Positions 1 to 7,396 of a stretch of DNA of 64,000 nt are shown here, in pieces. Made by a program: the position numbers and the translations under genes. The notes below the pieces were generated by a model, which saw only the letters and a program-made list of their open reading frames with translations, ran no database searches and was not told the DNA's origin. This DNA comes from Ruminococcus sp. Its GTDB lineage: Bacteria; Bacillota; Clostridia; Oscillospirales; Ruminococcaceae. How positions within the stretch are numbered: the stretch's first letter is position 1; each line of letters starts with the position of its first letter. Where the stretch lies: positions 31,081 to 95,080 of the forward strand of contig JAFXSC010000011.1 in NCBI GenBank assembly GCA_017525915.1. The letters run 5' to 3'.

Positions 1-333
1 CCGAAGGAAGCAAAGCGTGACGAGCGGATACGCAATTCCGGAAGAATAGTTGGATTTAAATATGCCGGAAATGACTTCCAGACTGAGCCTAAAACAGCCT
101 TTTATGACTATATCTATTTCAGCGCAGTCAAGCAGTCGCTGACAGCGGATGAGATTCAGAATATCCGGAAATACAGCCATTTCACTGACATTGAGTTCAA
201 TCCTGCCAAGAGCCTTAACACGCAGGCGAGGACTGCCGCTATAATCCGGTTTATGCTTGATGTTTACGGTGAATTGCCGCAGCTCAGCGTTGATGAGTTT
301 ATTGAGTTTCATAAGAAATGTGTTAAAGCATAA
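1..333 (+). CDS. Hypothetical protein, C-terminal part (truncated by window edge)
   Basis: An open frame enters at base 1 and runs 110 codons to TAA at 331-333. The start lies outside the window. The visible part is soluble, with no signal peptide or membrane segment, and contains the stretches GRIVGFKYAGNDF and YDYIYFSAVKQSL followed by a helical tail. I do not recognise the family and give no function. It is followed within ten bases by a strong hairpin, so it is the last gene of its transcript. Confidence 0.7.
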   Translation, partial: PKEAKRDERIRNSGRIVGFKYAGNDFQTEPKTAFYDYIYFSAVKQSLTADEIQNIRKYSHFTDIEFNPAKSLNTQARTAAIIRFMLDVYGELPQLSVDEFIEFHKKCVKA

Positions 334-341
334 CAGAACGA

Positions 342-360
342 GAGCCCTCACTGAGGGCTC
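342..360. terminator. Hairpin between two convergent genes
   Basis: Perfect 8-bp stem GAGCCCTC / GAGGGCTC with a 3-base loop, just after the upstream stop codon and just before the end of the opposite-strand Fic gene. The following T-tract is weak (TTAGTATTT), so it may serve both directions. Confidence 0.6.
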
Positions 361-367
361 TTAGTAT

Positions 368-898
368 TTATATTGCCAAGCAATTCATAACGACTTTTAT
401 CATAGTTTCCTTTTCGGTAGGAGGAGATTCGGCTATCATTATTGTCAAAGCGGCAAGCGTATGATCTGATATTCTTTTGACCGTTTTAAATTCGTCAAGG
501 AACAAAGAATTGTTCTTGTCGAGAAAATATAGGAACATTGCAGCTGCAATTCTTTTGTTACCGTCAGAAAACGAATGATTTTTTGTTATGAAATAGAGAA
601 GATGTGCGGCTTTTTCTTCAAGTGAAGGGTAAATCATCACACCGTTGAATTCTTGGAATATATTTGCAATGCTGCCCCTGAATGAGTTATCTTTTTCATT
701 TCCGAAAAGATCACTTTCAGCTGAGTATCTCATTGCATTTATGACAGCACGACACTCATCGTAGTCAAGGGCATAAAGTGCCATGCTGCCTTTTGGCTTA
801 TTCAAGGTCTGGTGATCGTATTCGTCAAGCAGATCAAGGGCGGTGCTGAACTTATTGAGCATCTCCAAGACCTGCTTATCATCGAACTCATTTTTCAT
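368..898 (-). CDS. Fic/Doc family protein
   Basis: 176-residue protein with the Fic signature HSFSDGNKR at residues 108-116, which fits HxFx(D/E)GN(G/K)R. Fic enzymes usually transfer AMP (or, in Doc, phosphate) to a protein side chain; the catalytic His108 and the phosphate-binding DGNKR loop are present. The helices before the motif (LEEKAAHLLYFITKN) fit the Fic core. No inhibitory (S/T)xxxE(G/N) motif was seen inside the protein and no obvious antitoxin lies beside it. The upstream gene on the same strand ends 18 bp away, so the two are probably cotranscribed. Target unknown. Confidence 0.85.
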   Translation of the reverse strand: MKNEFDDKQVLEMLNKFSTALDLLDEYDHQTLNKPKGSMALYALDYDECRAVINAMRYSAESDLFGNEKDNSFRGSIANIFQEFNGVMIYPSLEEKAAHLLYFITKNHSFSDGNKRIAAAMFLYFLDKNNSLFLDEFKTVKRISDHTLAALTIMIAESPPTEKETMIKVVMNCLAI

Positions 899-916
899 TA
901 GGCTTGTATTCTCCTT

Positions 917-2404
917 TTATCCAAGCGACTGGCAGTATGCACCTGCAAACAGTCCAGTCAGAATAACGGCATAGTTAAGTTCCGTGCGTCCTTCGGTCAG
1001 TTCATAGATCTTTTCAAGGCACTTCATAAAAGCATCATCAGGTATTCGGTGTCCGTTATACGGACGTACTGTTTCTATCAGTGCATAAGCAGCAAGACAA
1101 AGCAAATTAACGGGATCATCATTGGTTGTGGGTACATATTTGTCAATATTCCAGAATTTTTCAAACTCTGAAAGTCCTTCCAGATCCTTATAACGATGTT
1201 CAAAGAAGCAGCGAAGTATAGTCATATTCTCACAGTGTCCGCACTCCAGTAGTGAACCCATATAGAAATATGAAGCATACAAACAGGCGGTTTCAAATTC
1301 ATTACCGTTCCATATGTTGTTCTCTCTCATCATAGTTTCATACTGCTTGAAATGCTCAGCATATTCCTCATAAATAAAGCTTCCGAACTCTTCAAATCTT
1401 CTTGGAAGCTGGCAGAATTTCGGTGTATATCCATTCCTCTCGGCAAGGAATTCCTCAGCTTTTTTCATTCCGAGGTAAGCTCTTTCCATTTCAGGTTTTG
1501 CATACTCACTTCCTTTAGTTCCATTTTTGTAGAATTCCCAATAGTCACGCTGTATCGTTCTGTAATCCTTGTATTTTTCAGGAATCGGTCTTTCGCCTAT
1601 GGTTATGCCGTCAATGCTGTTGAAACCAAAATCATTGCCATAATGATCCTGTATTGTGTACTCATCTTCATTATCACTGTACATCGAGAAACTCATACTT
1701 CCAACATCTGAAAAGCTCGATAATTCGGCTATTTCAGGAACACAATAATAGAACTGCACATATTCAACATCTTCTATATCAGGAAGATACATTGATTCAA
1801 GAAATGTTTCAACGTCAAAATCAAGGCGCATACCGTTTTTTAACATTATCTTACACTGCCTGGCACCTAAAAAATCCAGTCCTCCAACTGTACATTCACG
1901 GTCGTGGCATACGTTATATCTTATCTGATCAAACATTATTTCAAGCATTTTTTTACAGTATTCCATTGGAGAAAGACAGTGAAGCAAAGAATATTTGACC
2001 TGAGTGTGCTTTATCTTCAGCATTGTGTGAATATGGACGTTTTTAGGTACATCTGCACCTGCAAAATTGAGATCATAGCATATCGCAAGTTCGGCAGCAA
2101 TATTTACTGCCTCATTATATCTGTCATCGTGAACAACATAAACATCATCAAGATCAAAGCAGCGCTCGCAGAGACGTATAATCTTATCCGCATCCCATAC
2201 CTTGAATAATAATCCCTCATCGTCCATCGGAATATCGGCAACATCTACACAGCCAGTTTCTCTTCTGTGAGTTGTTCTGAAGGATATTTCAGGCTTGCGG
2301 TATTTGAAGTCGTCCTTGAAAACATTGATAATAGCGTATTTTTCCTTCTTAGTATTAAATGTTCTCACTGCCTCATCAAGACTGATAACAAAGATATTTT
2401 TCAT
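917..2404 (-). CDS. Large hypothetical protein with N-terminal phosphatase-like domain lacking the catalytic Cys
   Basis: The start was set at the ATG at 2404 (protein MKNIFVISLD..., 495 residues) because AAGGAG lies nine bases upstream; longer frames run into the promoter. Residues 1-110 resemble the small phosphatase-like protein encoded at 6302-6760 in order of elements: a YAIINVFKDD strand, an acidic DIPMDDEG stretch, a long helix, then VYVVHDDRYNEAVNIAAEL where the other protein has LLIHCFAGVSRSMAVGAFA. The Cys and Arg of HCx5R are missing, so it should not be an active phosphatase. The remaining 380 residues are acidic and aromatic-rich and unrecognised. It is transcribed divergently from the SLOG gene. 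Confidence 0.7.
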   Translation of the reverse strand: MKNIFVISLDEAVRTFNTKKEKYAIINVFKDDFKYRKPEISFRTTHRRETGCVDVADIPMDDEGLLFKVWDADKIIRLCERCFDLDDVYVVHDDRYNEAVNIAAELAICYDLNFAGADVPKNVHIHTMLKIKHTQVKYSLLHCLSPMEYCKKMLEIMFDQIRYNVCHDRECTVGGLDFLGARQCKIMLKNGMRLDFDVETFLESMYLPDIEDVEYVQFYYCVPEIAELSSFSDVGSMSFSMYSDNEDEYTIQDHYGNDFGFNSIDGITIGERPIPEKYKDYRTIQRDYWEFYKNGTKGSEYAKPEMERAYLGMKKAEEFLAERNGYTPKFCQLPRRFEEFGSFIYEEYAEHFKQYETMMRENNIWNGNEFETACLYASYFYMGSLLECGHCENMTILRCFFEHRYKDLEGLSEFEKFWNIDKYVPTTNDDPVNLLCLAAYALIETVRPYNGHRIPDDAFMKCLEKIYELTEGRTELNYAVILTGLFAGAYCQSLG

Positions 2405-2424
2405 ATACATACACTCCTTTTTCA

Positions 2425-2520
2425 TTTCTGAGATCATTATACCACAGGCAAAGTACAAACTTCTGGACACAAGATGTTGTAGAATACAGATAAGAAAAAC
2501 CACCACGATCATTAAGGAGA
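2425..2520. promoter_or_regulatory. Divergent control region A (copy of the region at 7285-7394)
   Basis: On the minus strand an extended -10, TGGTATAAT, lies at 2436-2444 for the 917-2404 gene. On the plus strand AAGGAGA at 2514-2520 serves the SLOG gene. Bases 2425-2447 match 7285-7307 at 20 of 23 positions, and the order of elements further on (GTACA, a TGGACA/TGTACA box, GAAAAA, ACGAT..AAGGAGAT) is also kept. Confidence 0.65.
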
Positions 2521-2528
2521 TGTTTACT

Positions 2529-3011
2529 ATGGGAAAATCGGCTTGCTTCACAGGTCACAGAGAAATATCGGAAAATCCGAAAAAACTGTCACAGAGACTG
2601 TATCCTATTCTTGAAAAGCTCGTAACAGACGAGAAAGTCACGGACTTTTATGCAGGAGGTGCAGTCGGATTTGATACAATTGCAGCTATGAATGTGCTGC
2701 GCCTGAGATCAGATCATCCGGAGGTGAAACTACACCTTGTTTTGCCGTGTTCAAATGAAGAGCAGACAAAAAACTGGAATCCCACACAGAAGTATGACTT
2801 CAAGAATATACTTGCGAGAGCAGACAGTGTGGAATACACCTCAGAGCATTATCACAGTAGGTGTATGAGCATCCGCAATGCACGTCTTGTGGAGAATGCC
2901 TCGGACTATTGTATATGCTATCTTGATCCTGCACACAGGAGCGGAACTGCTCAGACAGTGGAACTTTCACGAAAGAAAGGACTGAAAGTCATAAATCTCT
3001 TTGAAAAGTAA
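2529..3011 (+). CDS. SLOG-domain protein (DUF1273/YpsA-like)
   Basis: 160 residues from the ATG at 2529, chosen for the AAGGAGA site nine bases upstream. It opens with CFTGHRE, the hallmark of the YpsA/DUF1273 branch of the SLOG superfamily. GGAVGFDTIAA is the glycine-rich loop that binds a nucleotide-sugar type ligand in this Rossmann fold. A later stretch, YCICYLDP...SGTAQTVELSRKKG, completes it. SLOG domains are viewed as nucleotide-ligand sensors or processors in stress and conflict systems. No effector is fused here. The gene stands between the pseudo-phosphatase gene (divergent) and the rtcB operon (same strand). Confidence 0.85.
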   Translation: MGKSACFTGHREISENPKKLSQRLYPILEKLVTDEKVTDFYAGGAVGFDTIAAMNVLRLRSDHPEVKLHLVLPCSNEEQTKNWNPTQKYDFKNILARADSVEYTSEHYHSRCMSIRNARLVENASDYCICYLDPAHRSGTAQTVELSRKKGLKVINLFEK

Positions 3012-3038
3012 CAAAACAATGAAAATTTCAAAAAGGTC

Positions 3039-3067
3039 TTGACAAACCGCCTTTTGCAATGTATAAT
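3039..3067 (+). promoter_or_regulatory. Promoter of the rtcB operon
   Basis: TTGACA (3039-3044), 17-bp spacer, TATAAT (3062-3067): a consensus vegetative promoter. CCGCCTTT in the spacer (3047-3054) is repeated inverted as AAAGGCGG at 3084-3091, just after the start site, and could be an operator. Confidence 0.85.
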
Positions 3068-3098
3068 AGGCTCATATTCTACGAAAGGCGGTGAGCTT

Positions 3099-3191
3099 AT
3101 GACTTACAGTTACAATTATTCATCATTATCAAAACTAAATATCATTATTAATAAGCATGGAGCTTGCCCGATATGTTCAGCCATGTGCTGA
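3099..3191 (+). CDS. Putative 30-residue leader peptide ahead of rtcB
   Basis: ATG at 3099 follows a GGCGGTGAG ribosome site (AAAGGCGG at 3084-3091) with good spacing. The frame runs 30 codons to TGA and ends with the cysteine-rich stretch ACPICSAMC. It sits wholly between a consensus promoter and an intrinsic terminator that precedes rtcB, the layout expected of a translated attenuator leader. No homology is recognised. The Cys codons (TGC, TGT, TGC) cluster in the last eight positions. Confidence 0.5.
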   Translation: MTYSYNYSSLSKLNIIINKHGACPICSAMC

Positions 3192-3209
3192 CGTTTTGCA
3201 CGCATTTTT

Positions 3210-3235
3210 AAGCACTCCTGCGGGAGTGCTTTTTT
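3210..3235 (+). terminator. Intrinsic terminator / attenuator before rtcB
   Basis: AGCACTCC (3211-3218), loop TGCG, GGAGTGCT (3223-3230), then TTTTTT. It lies inside the leader, 30 bp before the rtcB start, so all rtcB transcription must read through it. GTGC at 3185-3188, overlapping the end of the leader ORF, could pair with GCAC of the terminator and act as an anti-terminator. Confidence 0.75.
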
Positions 3236-3264
3236 GTTTATCGGGCGCTCGGAAAGGAAAAATT

Positions 3265-4467
3265 ATGATCGAATTAAAAGGAAAATACAACTCCGCAAAG
3301 GTATTCACCGATGTCATAGACGAGAGCGCAATATCCCAGATAATCGAGCTTTGCAACCAGCCGATGAGCGAGGGCGCAAATATCCGTATTATGCCCGATG
3401 TTCACGCAGGCGCAGGCTGTACTATCGGTACAACTATGACTATCACTGATAAGGTAGTTCCTAATCTCGTTGGCGTTGATATCGGCTGCGGAATGGAGAC
3501 TGTACGTCTCAAGGAGAAGCACATAGAGCTGCAAAAGCTGGACAAGCTGATATATGAAAAGATACCGTCCGGATTTGCTATCCGTGATAAGGCTCACCGT
3601 TATAGCGAACAGATAGACCTCACTGAACTGTACTGCTATGAGAGAATAAAGTCTGCCCGCGCGGAGCTTAGCATCGGCACTCTGGGCGGCGGAAACCACT
3701 TCATAGAGGCTGATCAGGGAGAGGACGGAAGCATATACATCGTTATCCATTCCGGTTCCCGTCATCTTGGTGTTGAGACAGCGAAGTACTATCAGGAGAA
3801 GGCATTCTGTGAGATAGCTAAGAATCGTGACGATGTGAAGGCGCTTATCGAATCCTACAAGGCAATGGGCAAGGAAAAGAAGATAGAAGAAACTCTCAGA
3901 AGACTGAAAAATACTGGCAAGGCTGGTGTACCAAAGCACCTTGCTTATTGCGAGGGTGAACTGTTTAAGCAGTATATCCACGATATGAAGATAGTGCAGA
4001 AGTTTGCTATGATAAACCGTCAGGCAATGATGGACGAGATAATCAAGGGTATGCACCTCCACGTTGAGGAGCAGTTCACTACTATACACAACTACATCGA
4101 CACTGACACTATGATACTGCGAAAGGGCGCTGTATCGGCAAATGCAGGCGAAAAGCTGCTCATACCGATAAATATGCGTGACGGCAGCCTTATCTGTACC
4201 GGCAAGGGAAATCCGGACTGGAACTGTTCCGCTCCCCACGGCGCTGGCAGACTTATGTCCCGTTCCGCTGCAAAGCAGAGCTTCACTGTGTCGGAATTCA
4301 AGAAGCAGATGGACGGAATCTATACCACTTCCGTAAACGCAGCTACCCTTGATGAGTGTCCTATGGCATACAAGTCCATAGAGGACATCGTTGACAATAT
4401 CGGCGATACAGTTGAGATAAACGAGATCATCAAGCCTATTTACAACTTCAAGGCAGGTGAAGAATGA
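3265..4467 (+). CDS. rtcB: RNA ligase RtcB
   Basis: 400 residues from the ATG at 3265 (GGAAAGG upstream). It joins RNA 2',3'-cyclic phosphate (or 3'-phosphate) ends to 5'-OH ends using GTP and Mn2+, repairing cleaved tRNA or other RNA. All family motifs are visible: MPDVHAGAGCTIG (44-55), VDIGCGM with the metal-binding Cys75, GTLGGGNHFIE, IHSGSRHLG, and CSAPHGAGR with His325, the residue expected to be guanylylated. Its stop overlaps the start of the GNAT gene (ATGA), so the two are translationally coupled. Expression is probably gated by the attenuator upstream. No archease or RtcA was found nearby. Confidence 0.97.
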   Translation: MIELKGKYNSAKVFTDVIDESAISQIIELCNQPMSEGANIRIMPDVHAGAGCTIGTTMTITDKVVPNLVGVDIGCGMETVRLKEKHIELQKLDKLIYEKIPSGFAIRDKAHRYSEQIDLTELYCYERIKSARAELSIGTLGGGNHFIEADQGEDGSIYIVIHSGSRHLGVETAKYYQEKAFCEIAKNRDDVKALIESYKAMGKEKKIEETLRRLKNTGKAGVPKHLAYCEGELFKQYIHDMKIVQKFAMINRQAMMDEIIKGMHLHVEEQFTTIHNYIDTDTMILRKGAVSANAGEKLLIPINMRDGSLICTGKGNPDWNCSAPHGAGRLMSRSAAKQSFTVSEFKKQMDGIYTTSVNAATLDECPMAYKSIEDIVDNIGDTVEINEIIKPIYNFKAGEE

Positions 4468-4961
4468 TAGAAATATCAGTCCTGAACAGTGGCTGCGAGA
4501 TGTGGAAAACTGTCGCAGACTATGCTGAAAAATGTTCGTGGAGAGCCGGAAAACAGCTCTCCACGCTTATGCATACAAATGCTTTTAAGTATTGGGAACG
4601 AGTTATTGCCACATTTGAGGACGGCGAGCCGGTCGGCTTCTGCACTCTGACTGAAAAGGACGAGCTGCCGCCGGATTTACCGTATACGCCGTTCATTGGA
4701 TTTGTGTTCATTGAAGAAGAACACAGGGGAAAACGGCTGTCGGAAAAAATGATAAGAAAAGCAATAGAAAATGCAGGCACACTTGGCTATGATAAGCTCT
4801 ATCTTATGAGCGGTGAAACTGGTCTGTATGAAAAATACGGATTCAGATATATAGACGATTTGGAAACGATATATGGAGACACTGAGCAGTTATACTGCAT
4901 CAGTACGCACGATCAGGAGGTCGATGATCAATGGAGAAATTCGTATCTTTCGAGAAAATGA
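4464..4961 (+). CDS. GNAT family N-acetyltransferase
   Basis: 165 residues, starting in a 4-bp ATGA overlap with rtcB. The acetyl-CoA binding region is FVFIEEEHRGKRLSEKMIRKAI (about residues 76-97, R/QxxGxG/A-type loop HRGKRLS). The C-terminal GLYEKYGFRYIDD is the usual GNAT ending. The acceptor is unknown; coupling to rtcB suggests an RNA- or translation-linked substrate, but that is only inference from position. Confidence 0.85.
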   Translation: MIEISVLNSGCEMWKTVADYAEKCSWRAGKQLSTLMHTNAFKYWERVIATFEDGEPVGFCTLTEKDELPPDLPYTPFIGFVFIEEEHRGKRLSEKMIRKAIENAGTLGYDKLYLMSGETGLYEKYGFRYIDDLETIYGDTEQLYCISTHDQEVDDQWRNSYLSRK

Positions 4962-5101
4962 GCAAGAAGGAGCAGAAAAAGCTCAACGCTGAAAAGCGCC
5001 GTGACTGGAACGGTATGAATCCAGTTACCAGAGTTGTTACGGATAACAAAAGAGCTTACAAGCGCAATCCCAAGCACCGAGGTTCGCTTTACGCAGAATA
5101 A
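4931..5101 (+). CDS. Small basic protein of 56 residues, third gene of the rtcB operon
   Basis: ATG at 4931 has a perfect AGGAGG (4915-4920) ten bases upstream. The frame overlaps the last 31 bases of the GNAT gene in another frame and ends at TAA 5101 just before a terminator. The product is rich in Lys and Arg (MSKKEQKKLNAEKRRDW, AYKRNPKHRGS) and could bind nucleic acid. No family is recognised. Confidence 0.7.
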   Translation: MEKFVSFEKMSKKEQKKLNAEKRRDWNGMNPVTRVVTDNKRAYKRNPKHRGSLYAE

Positions 5102-5104
5102 GAT

Positions 5105-5126
5105 ACTGCCCTCTTTCGAGGGCAGT
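5105..5126. terminator. Terminator of the rtcB operon (bidirectional)
   Basis: Perfect 9-bp stem ACTGCCCTC / GAGGGCAGT with loop TTTC, between the convergent ends of the rtcB operon and the LRR operon. Confidence 0.75.
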
Positions 5127-5130
5127 CAGT

Positions 5131-5703
5131 TTATTGTTCAGGAAATTTGCAGTTGAAATGTATAGTTGCAAGACTTAGAGCTTCAATACCGGGCTTGCGG
5201 ACGATCTTATCATAAGTGACTTCCTGTACAGGCGTACCGGGAATAAGCTCGCCGAACTCCTTAATTCGTTTTTCTGTGGGCGGTTCAAGTTCCTTCCAGT
5301 CTTCATAGCTGCCCTCGTAGTAAACGTCAGTCAGAGAGGAACAGCCGGAAAAAATATACTTGCTTATTCGTTTTATCTGCTTGGGGAAATATATCCTTTC
5401 GAGGGCGATACAACCTTTAAATGTACTGCCGCCCAACATTCTGATACCTGGATGTAGTATAACATCGGTAACAGTGGTGTTGCCTTGAAAAGCGTCACCT
5501 CCAATTCCAATTACGGCGACTTCCAGACCGTAGCGGTTGACAGCCTTTTCAGGTATCCTTATGATCTTATCAGTGCAGCCGTTGAGCGAAAAAACGCCCA
5601 GCGGAAGCTTTTCCGGGTGAAGCCACATTAGAGCTTGTTCATACTCTAAGCCCTGTGTCTCCGAAGTTCCTTTGATTGTATTTATGTATTCATAATAGTT
5701 CAT
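5131..5703 (-). CDS. Leucine-rich-repeat (BspA type, LRR_5) protein, copy 1
   Basis: 190 residues without signal peptide, so probably cytoplasmic. The middle has two to three LRR_5 units: VIGIGGDAFQGNTTVTDVILH, IRMLGGSTFKGCIALERIYFP-type and IKRISKYIFSGCSSLTDVYYEG. The flanks are unusual for this fold: an N-terminal module beginning MNYYEYINTIKGTSETQ and a C-terminal one with FGELIPGTPVQEV and HFNCKFPE. The neighbouring gene at 5736-6305 encodes a paralogue with the same flanks, so this is a tandem duplication. It is the last gene of a four-gene minus-strand operon. LRRs bind protein; partner unknown. Confidence 0.8.
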   Translation of the reverse strand: MNYYEYINTIKGTSETQGLEYEQALMWLHPEKLPLGVFSLNGCTDKIIRIPEKAVNRYGLEVAVIGIGGDAFQGNTTVTDVILHPGIRMLGGSTFKGCIALERIYFPKQIKRISKYIFSGCSSLTDVYYEGSYEDWKELEPPTEKRIKEFGELIPGTPVQEVTYDKIVRKPGIEALSLATIHFNCKFPEQ

Positions 5704-5735
5704 AGGTGCGCTCCTTTCAGTTTTGAGTAAGCTTT

Positions 5736-6305
5736 TTATTCAGGATACTTGCAATTGAAATGAATAGATACATCGCAAAGCTCTTCACACTCATATTTGT
5801 GTATTACTTTTTCATTACATACTTTTTGAACTGGCATACCTGGTATAAGATCTACAAATTCTTCTACAAGCCGTTCGGTATGAGAATTCAACTCTTCCCA
5901 TTTTTCTTTTGTTCCCTCGAAATACAGATCTATAAGTGATTTGCATCCGGCAAATGCTCCTTGTTCAATAGTCTTTACAGATTCGGGTATATATATTCTT
6001 TCCAATGAAGTACAGCCGAAAAATGATCCGGTCAATATCTCTTTAATATGCGGAGATAAGATTATATCTGTGACTGTTGTATTTCCTTTGAAAGTGTGTT
6101 CGCTGAAAGATATAACATTAACTGCATTACCGTAAGGATTTATCATTTTGCTTGGAAGTTTTATAACTTTATCTGTACAGCCATTCAGTGATGATACTTT
6201 TAAAGGGAGATAGCTTGGATTCAGGCAGCCACAGGCAAACTGATATTTAAGCCTTTTGGTTTCTGGAGTAGACTCAATGATTTTTATGTAATCGTAGAAA
6301 TTCAT
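5736..6305 (-). CDS. Leucine-rich-repeat (BspA type, LRR_5) protein, copy 2
   Basis: 189 residues, paralogue of the protein encoded next to it: MNFYDYIKIIESTPETK, SLNGCTDKVIKLP, then LRR units with HTFKGNTTVTDIIL, SFFGCTSLERIYIP and AFAGCKSLIDLYFEG, and the same tail FVDLIPGMPVQKV...HFNCKYPE. No signal peptide. Its ATG overlaps the stop of the phosphatase-like gene by four bases, so the two are translationally coupled. Confidence 0.8.
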   Translation of the reverse strand: MNFYDYIKIIESTPETKRLKYQFACGCLNPSYLPLKVSSLNGCTDKVIKLPSKMINPYGNAVNVISFSEHTFKGNTTVTDIILSPHIKEILTGSFFGCTSLERIYIPESVKTIEQGAFAGCKSLIDLYFEGTKEKWEELNSHTERLVEEFVDLIPGMPVQKVCNEKVIHKYECEELCDVSIHFNCKYPE

Positions 6306-6760
6306 AAGTGCGCTCCTTTCAGATAGACCTCTTTCAGCAGATCGTAAACATATCTGTTGAATGTTTGGCTTCCAGTATAAGGCTGTCCGAGTAATTCACT
6401 TGCAAACGCTCCAACTGCCATTGAACGTGACACTCCTGCAAAACAGTGGATAAGCAGAGTATCAACATATGAATTAGCTTGGATAAACGCTATAATCTGC
6501 CGTGCCTGAATTTCATCCATCAGCTTCAAACCAGCTTCGGGTTTCTCGATATCATCGAAGAAAAGAGTGATTGCTCCCTTGCAGAACTGATTCTGCCGAA
6601 GCTCAAAACCGTAACCGTTGCCGATAGTATCCTGTATTGATATTACAGCGTAAGTCTCAGTGTTCTTAGGGTACTCCGTAACACCGGGTTCGCAGAAATG
6701 ATCCATAACATAGCGCAATGCGCCTCTTGATGAAACAACGAGTATTCGTGGCTTTTTCAT
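6302..6760 (-). CDS. Cys-based protein phosphatase-like protein (PTP/DSP fold)
   Basis: 152 residues from the ATG at 6760, preferred over the GTG nine bases earlier because GGGAG sits eight bases upstream. The signature LLIHCFAGVSRSMAVGAFA contains HCx5R (Cys106, Arg112 in this numbering), the P-loop of tyrosine/dual-specificity phosphatases. LFFDDIE upstream may supply the acidic residue. Substrate unknown. It sits in the LRR operon, and the large protein at 917-2404 seems to carry a dead version of the same fold. Confidence 0.8.
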   Translation of the reverse strand: MKKPRILVVSSRGALRYVMDHFCEPGVTEYPKNTETYAVISIQDTIGNGYGFELRQNQFCKGAITLFFDDIEKPEAGLKLMDEIQARQIIAFIQANSYVDTLLIHCFAGVSRSMAVGAFASELLGQPYTGSQTFNRYVYDLLKEVYLKGAHL

Positions 6761-6778
6761 ATTCGTCACTCCCTGATC

Positions 6779-7213
6779 TCAGAAATATCCCATATACAGC
6801 CTTCGGCGATTTTTGCTGCCTCTGTGCTTGTAAAGGTTCAGTATCACTACATAGCCTTTATAACCAATTTCAATTATTGGTACAAGAGCATCTTCCAGTG
6901 CAGATTCATTGATGTATATTCCGACACTCTCACTTGTAAAAACAGCACCGTTCTGGCTGGCATATTCTACTATTTCAAAGTTTTGTGTTTCAGCATCGGT
7001 GATACATGGGCAGGTGCCTTCCGGGAACAAGAATACAGTTCCTTTGGTAAATTCAGGCTTTTTCTGCTGCATAAGAGCATTCATAAGTCTTGTTTCCTCG
7101 CTGCTGACACCGTCAGTATTGAGCTTTTCAAGTAAGATACGCCTGTCAGCTATACCTTTTTTACCGGACGGCACATAGATAACTTTATCATATTGCTTTT
7201 CATAAGCGTACAT
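6779..7213 (-). CDS. Hypothetical protein, first gene of the LRR/phosphatase operon
   Basis: 144 residues from the ATG at 7213, chosen because AGAGGTGG lies five bases upstream (a GTG nine bases earlier is possible). Soluble. It contains VIYVPSGKKGIADRRILLEKL, TKGTVFLFPEGTCPCI and an acidic middle. The last residues are basic (YKHRGSKNRRRLY). I do not recognise the family. It is divergent from the MoxR gene and shares its control region. Confidence 0.7.
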   Translation of the reverse strand: MYAYEKQYDKVIYVPSGKKGIADRRILLEKLNTDGVSSEETRLMNALMQQKKPEFTKGTVFLFPEGTCPCITDAETQNFEIVEYASQNGAVFTSESVGIYINESALEDALVPIIEIGYKGYVVILNLYKHRGSKNRRRLYMGYF

Positions 7214-7284
7214 AGTGTCCACCTCTTAGTCAATTTATAGAACATCAGAGCATCAAGGCTCATAACATATATACTCTTTTCCTG

Positions 7285-7394
7285 TTTCTGAGATTATTAT
7301 ATCAAAGGAAGTGTACAGAATAATGTACATAGCAAATGCTATTATGGTATCAGAAAAAGCAAACAGGAATTCACGACATAACGATAAGGAGATA
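7285..7394. promoter_or_regulatory. Divergent control region B (copy of region A)
   Basis: Extended -10 TGATATAAT on the minus strand (7296-7304) for the LRR/phosphatase operon. Plus-strand AAGGAGAT (7386-7393) is the ribosome site of the MoxR gene. The first 23 bases match region A at 20 positions. TGTACA-GAATAA-TGTACA (7312-7329) is an added palindromic box that could be an operator. Confidence 0.6.
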
Positions 7395-7396
7395 AT

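Noticed and set aside
3274-4239. 321-codon open frame on the minus strand
   Set aside because: It lies wholly antisense to rtcB, which has all its motifs; no ribosome site, low-complexity Leu/Ser/Tyr composition.
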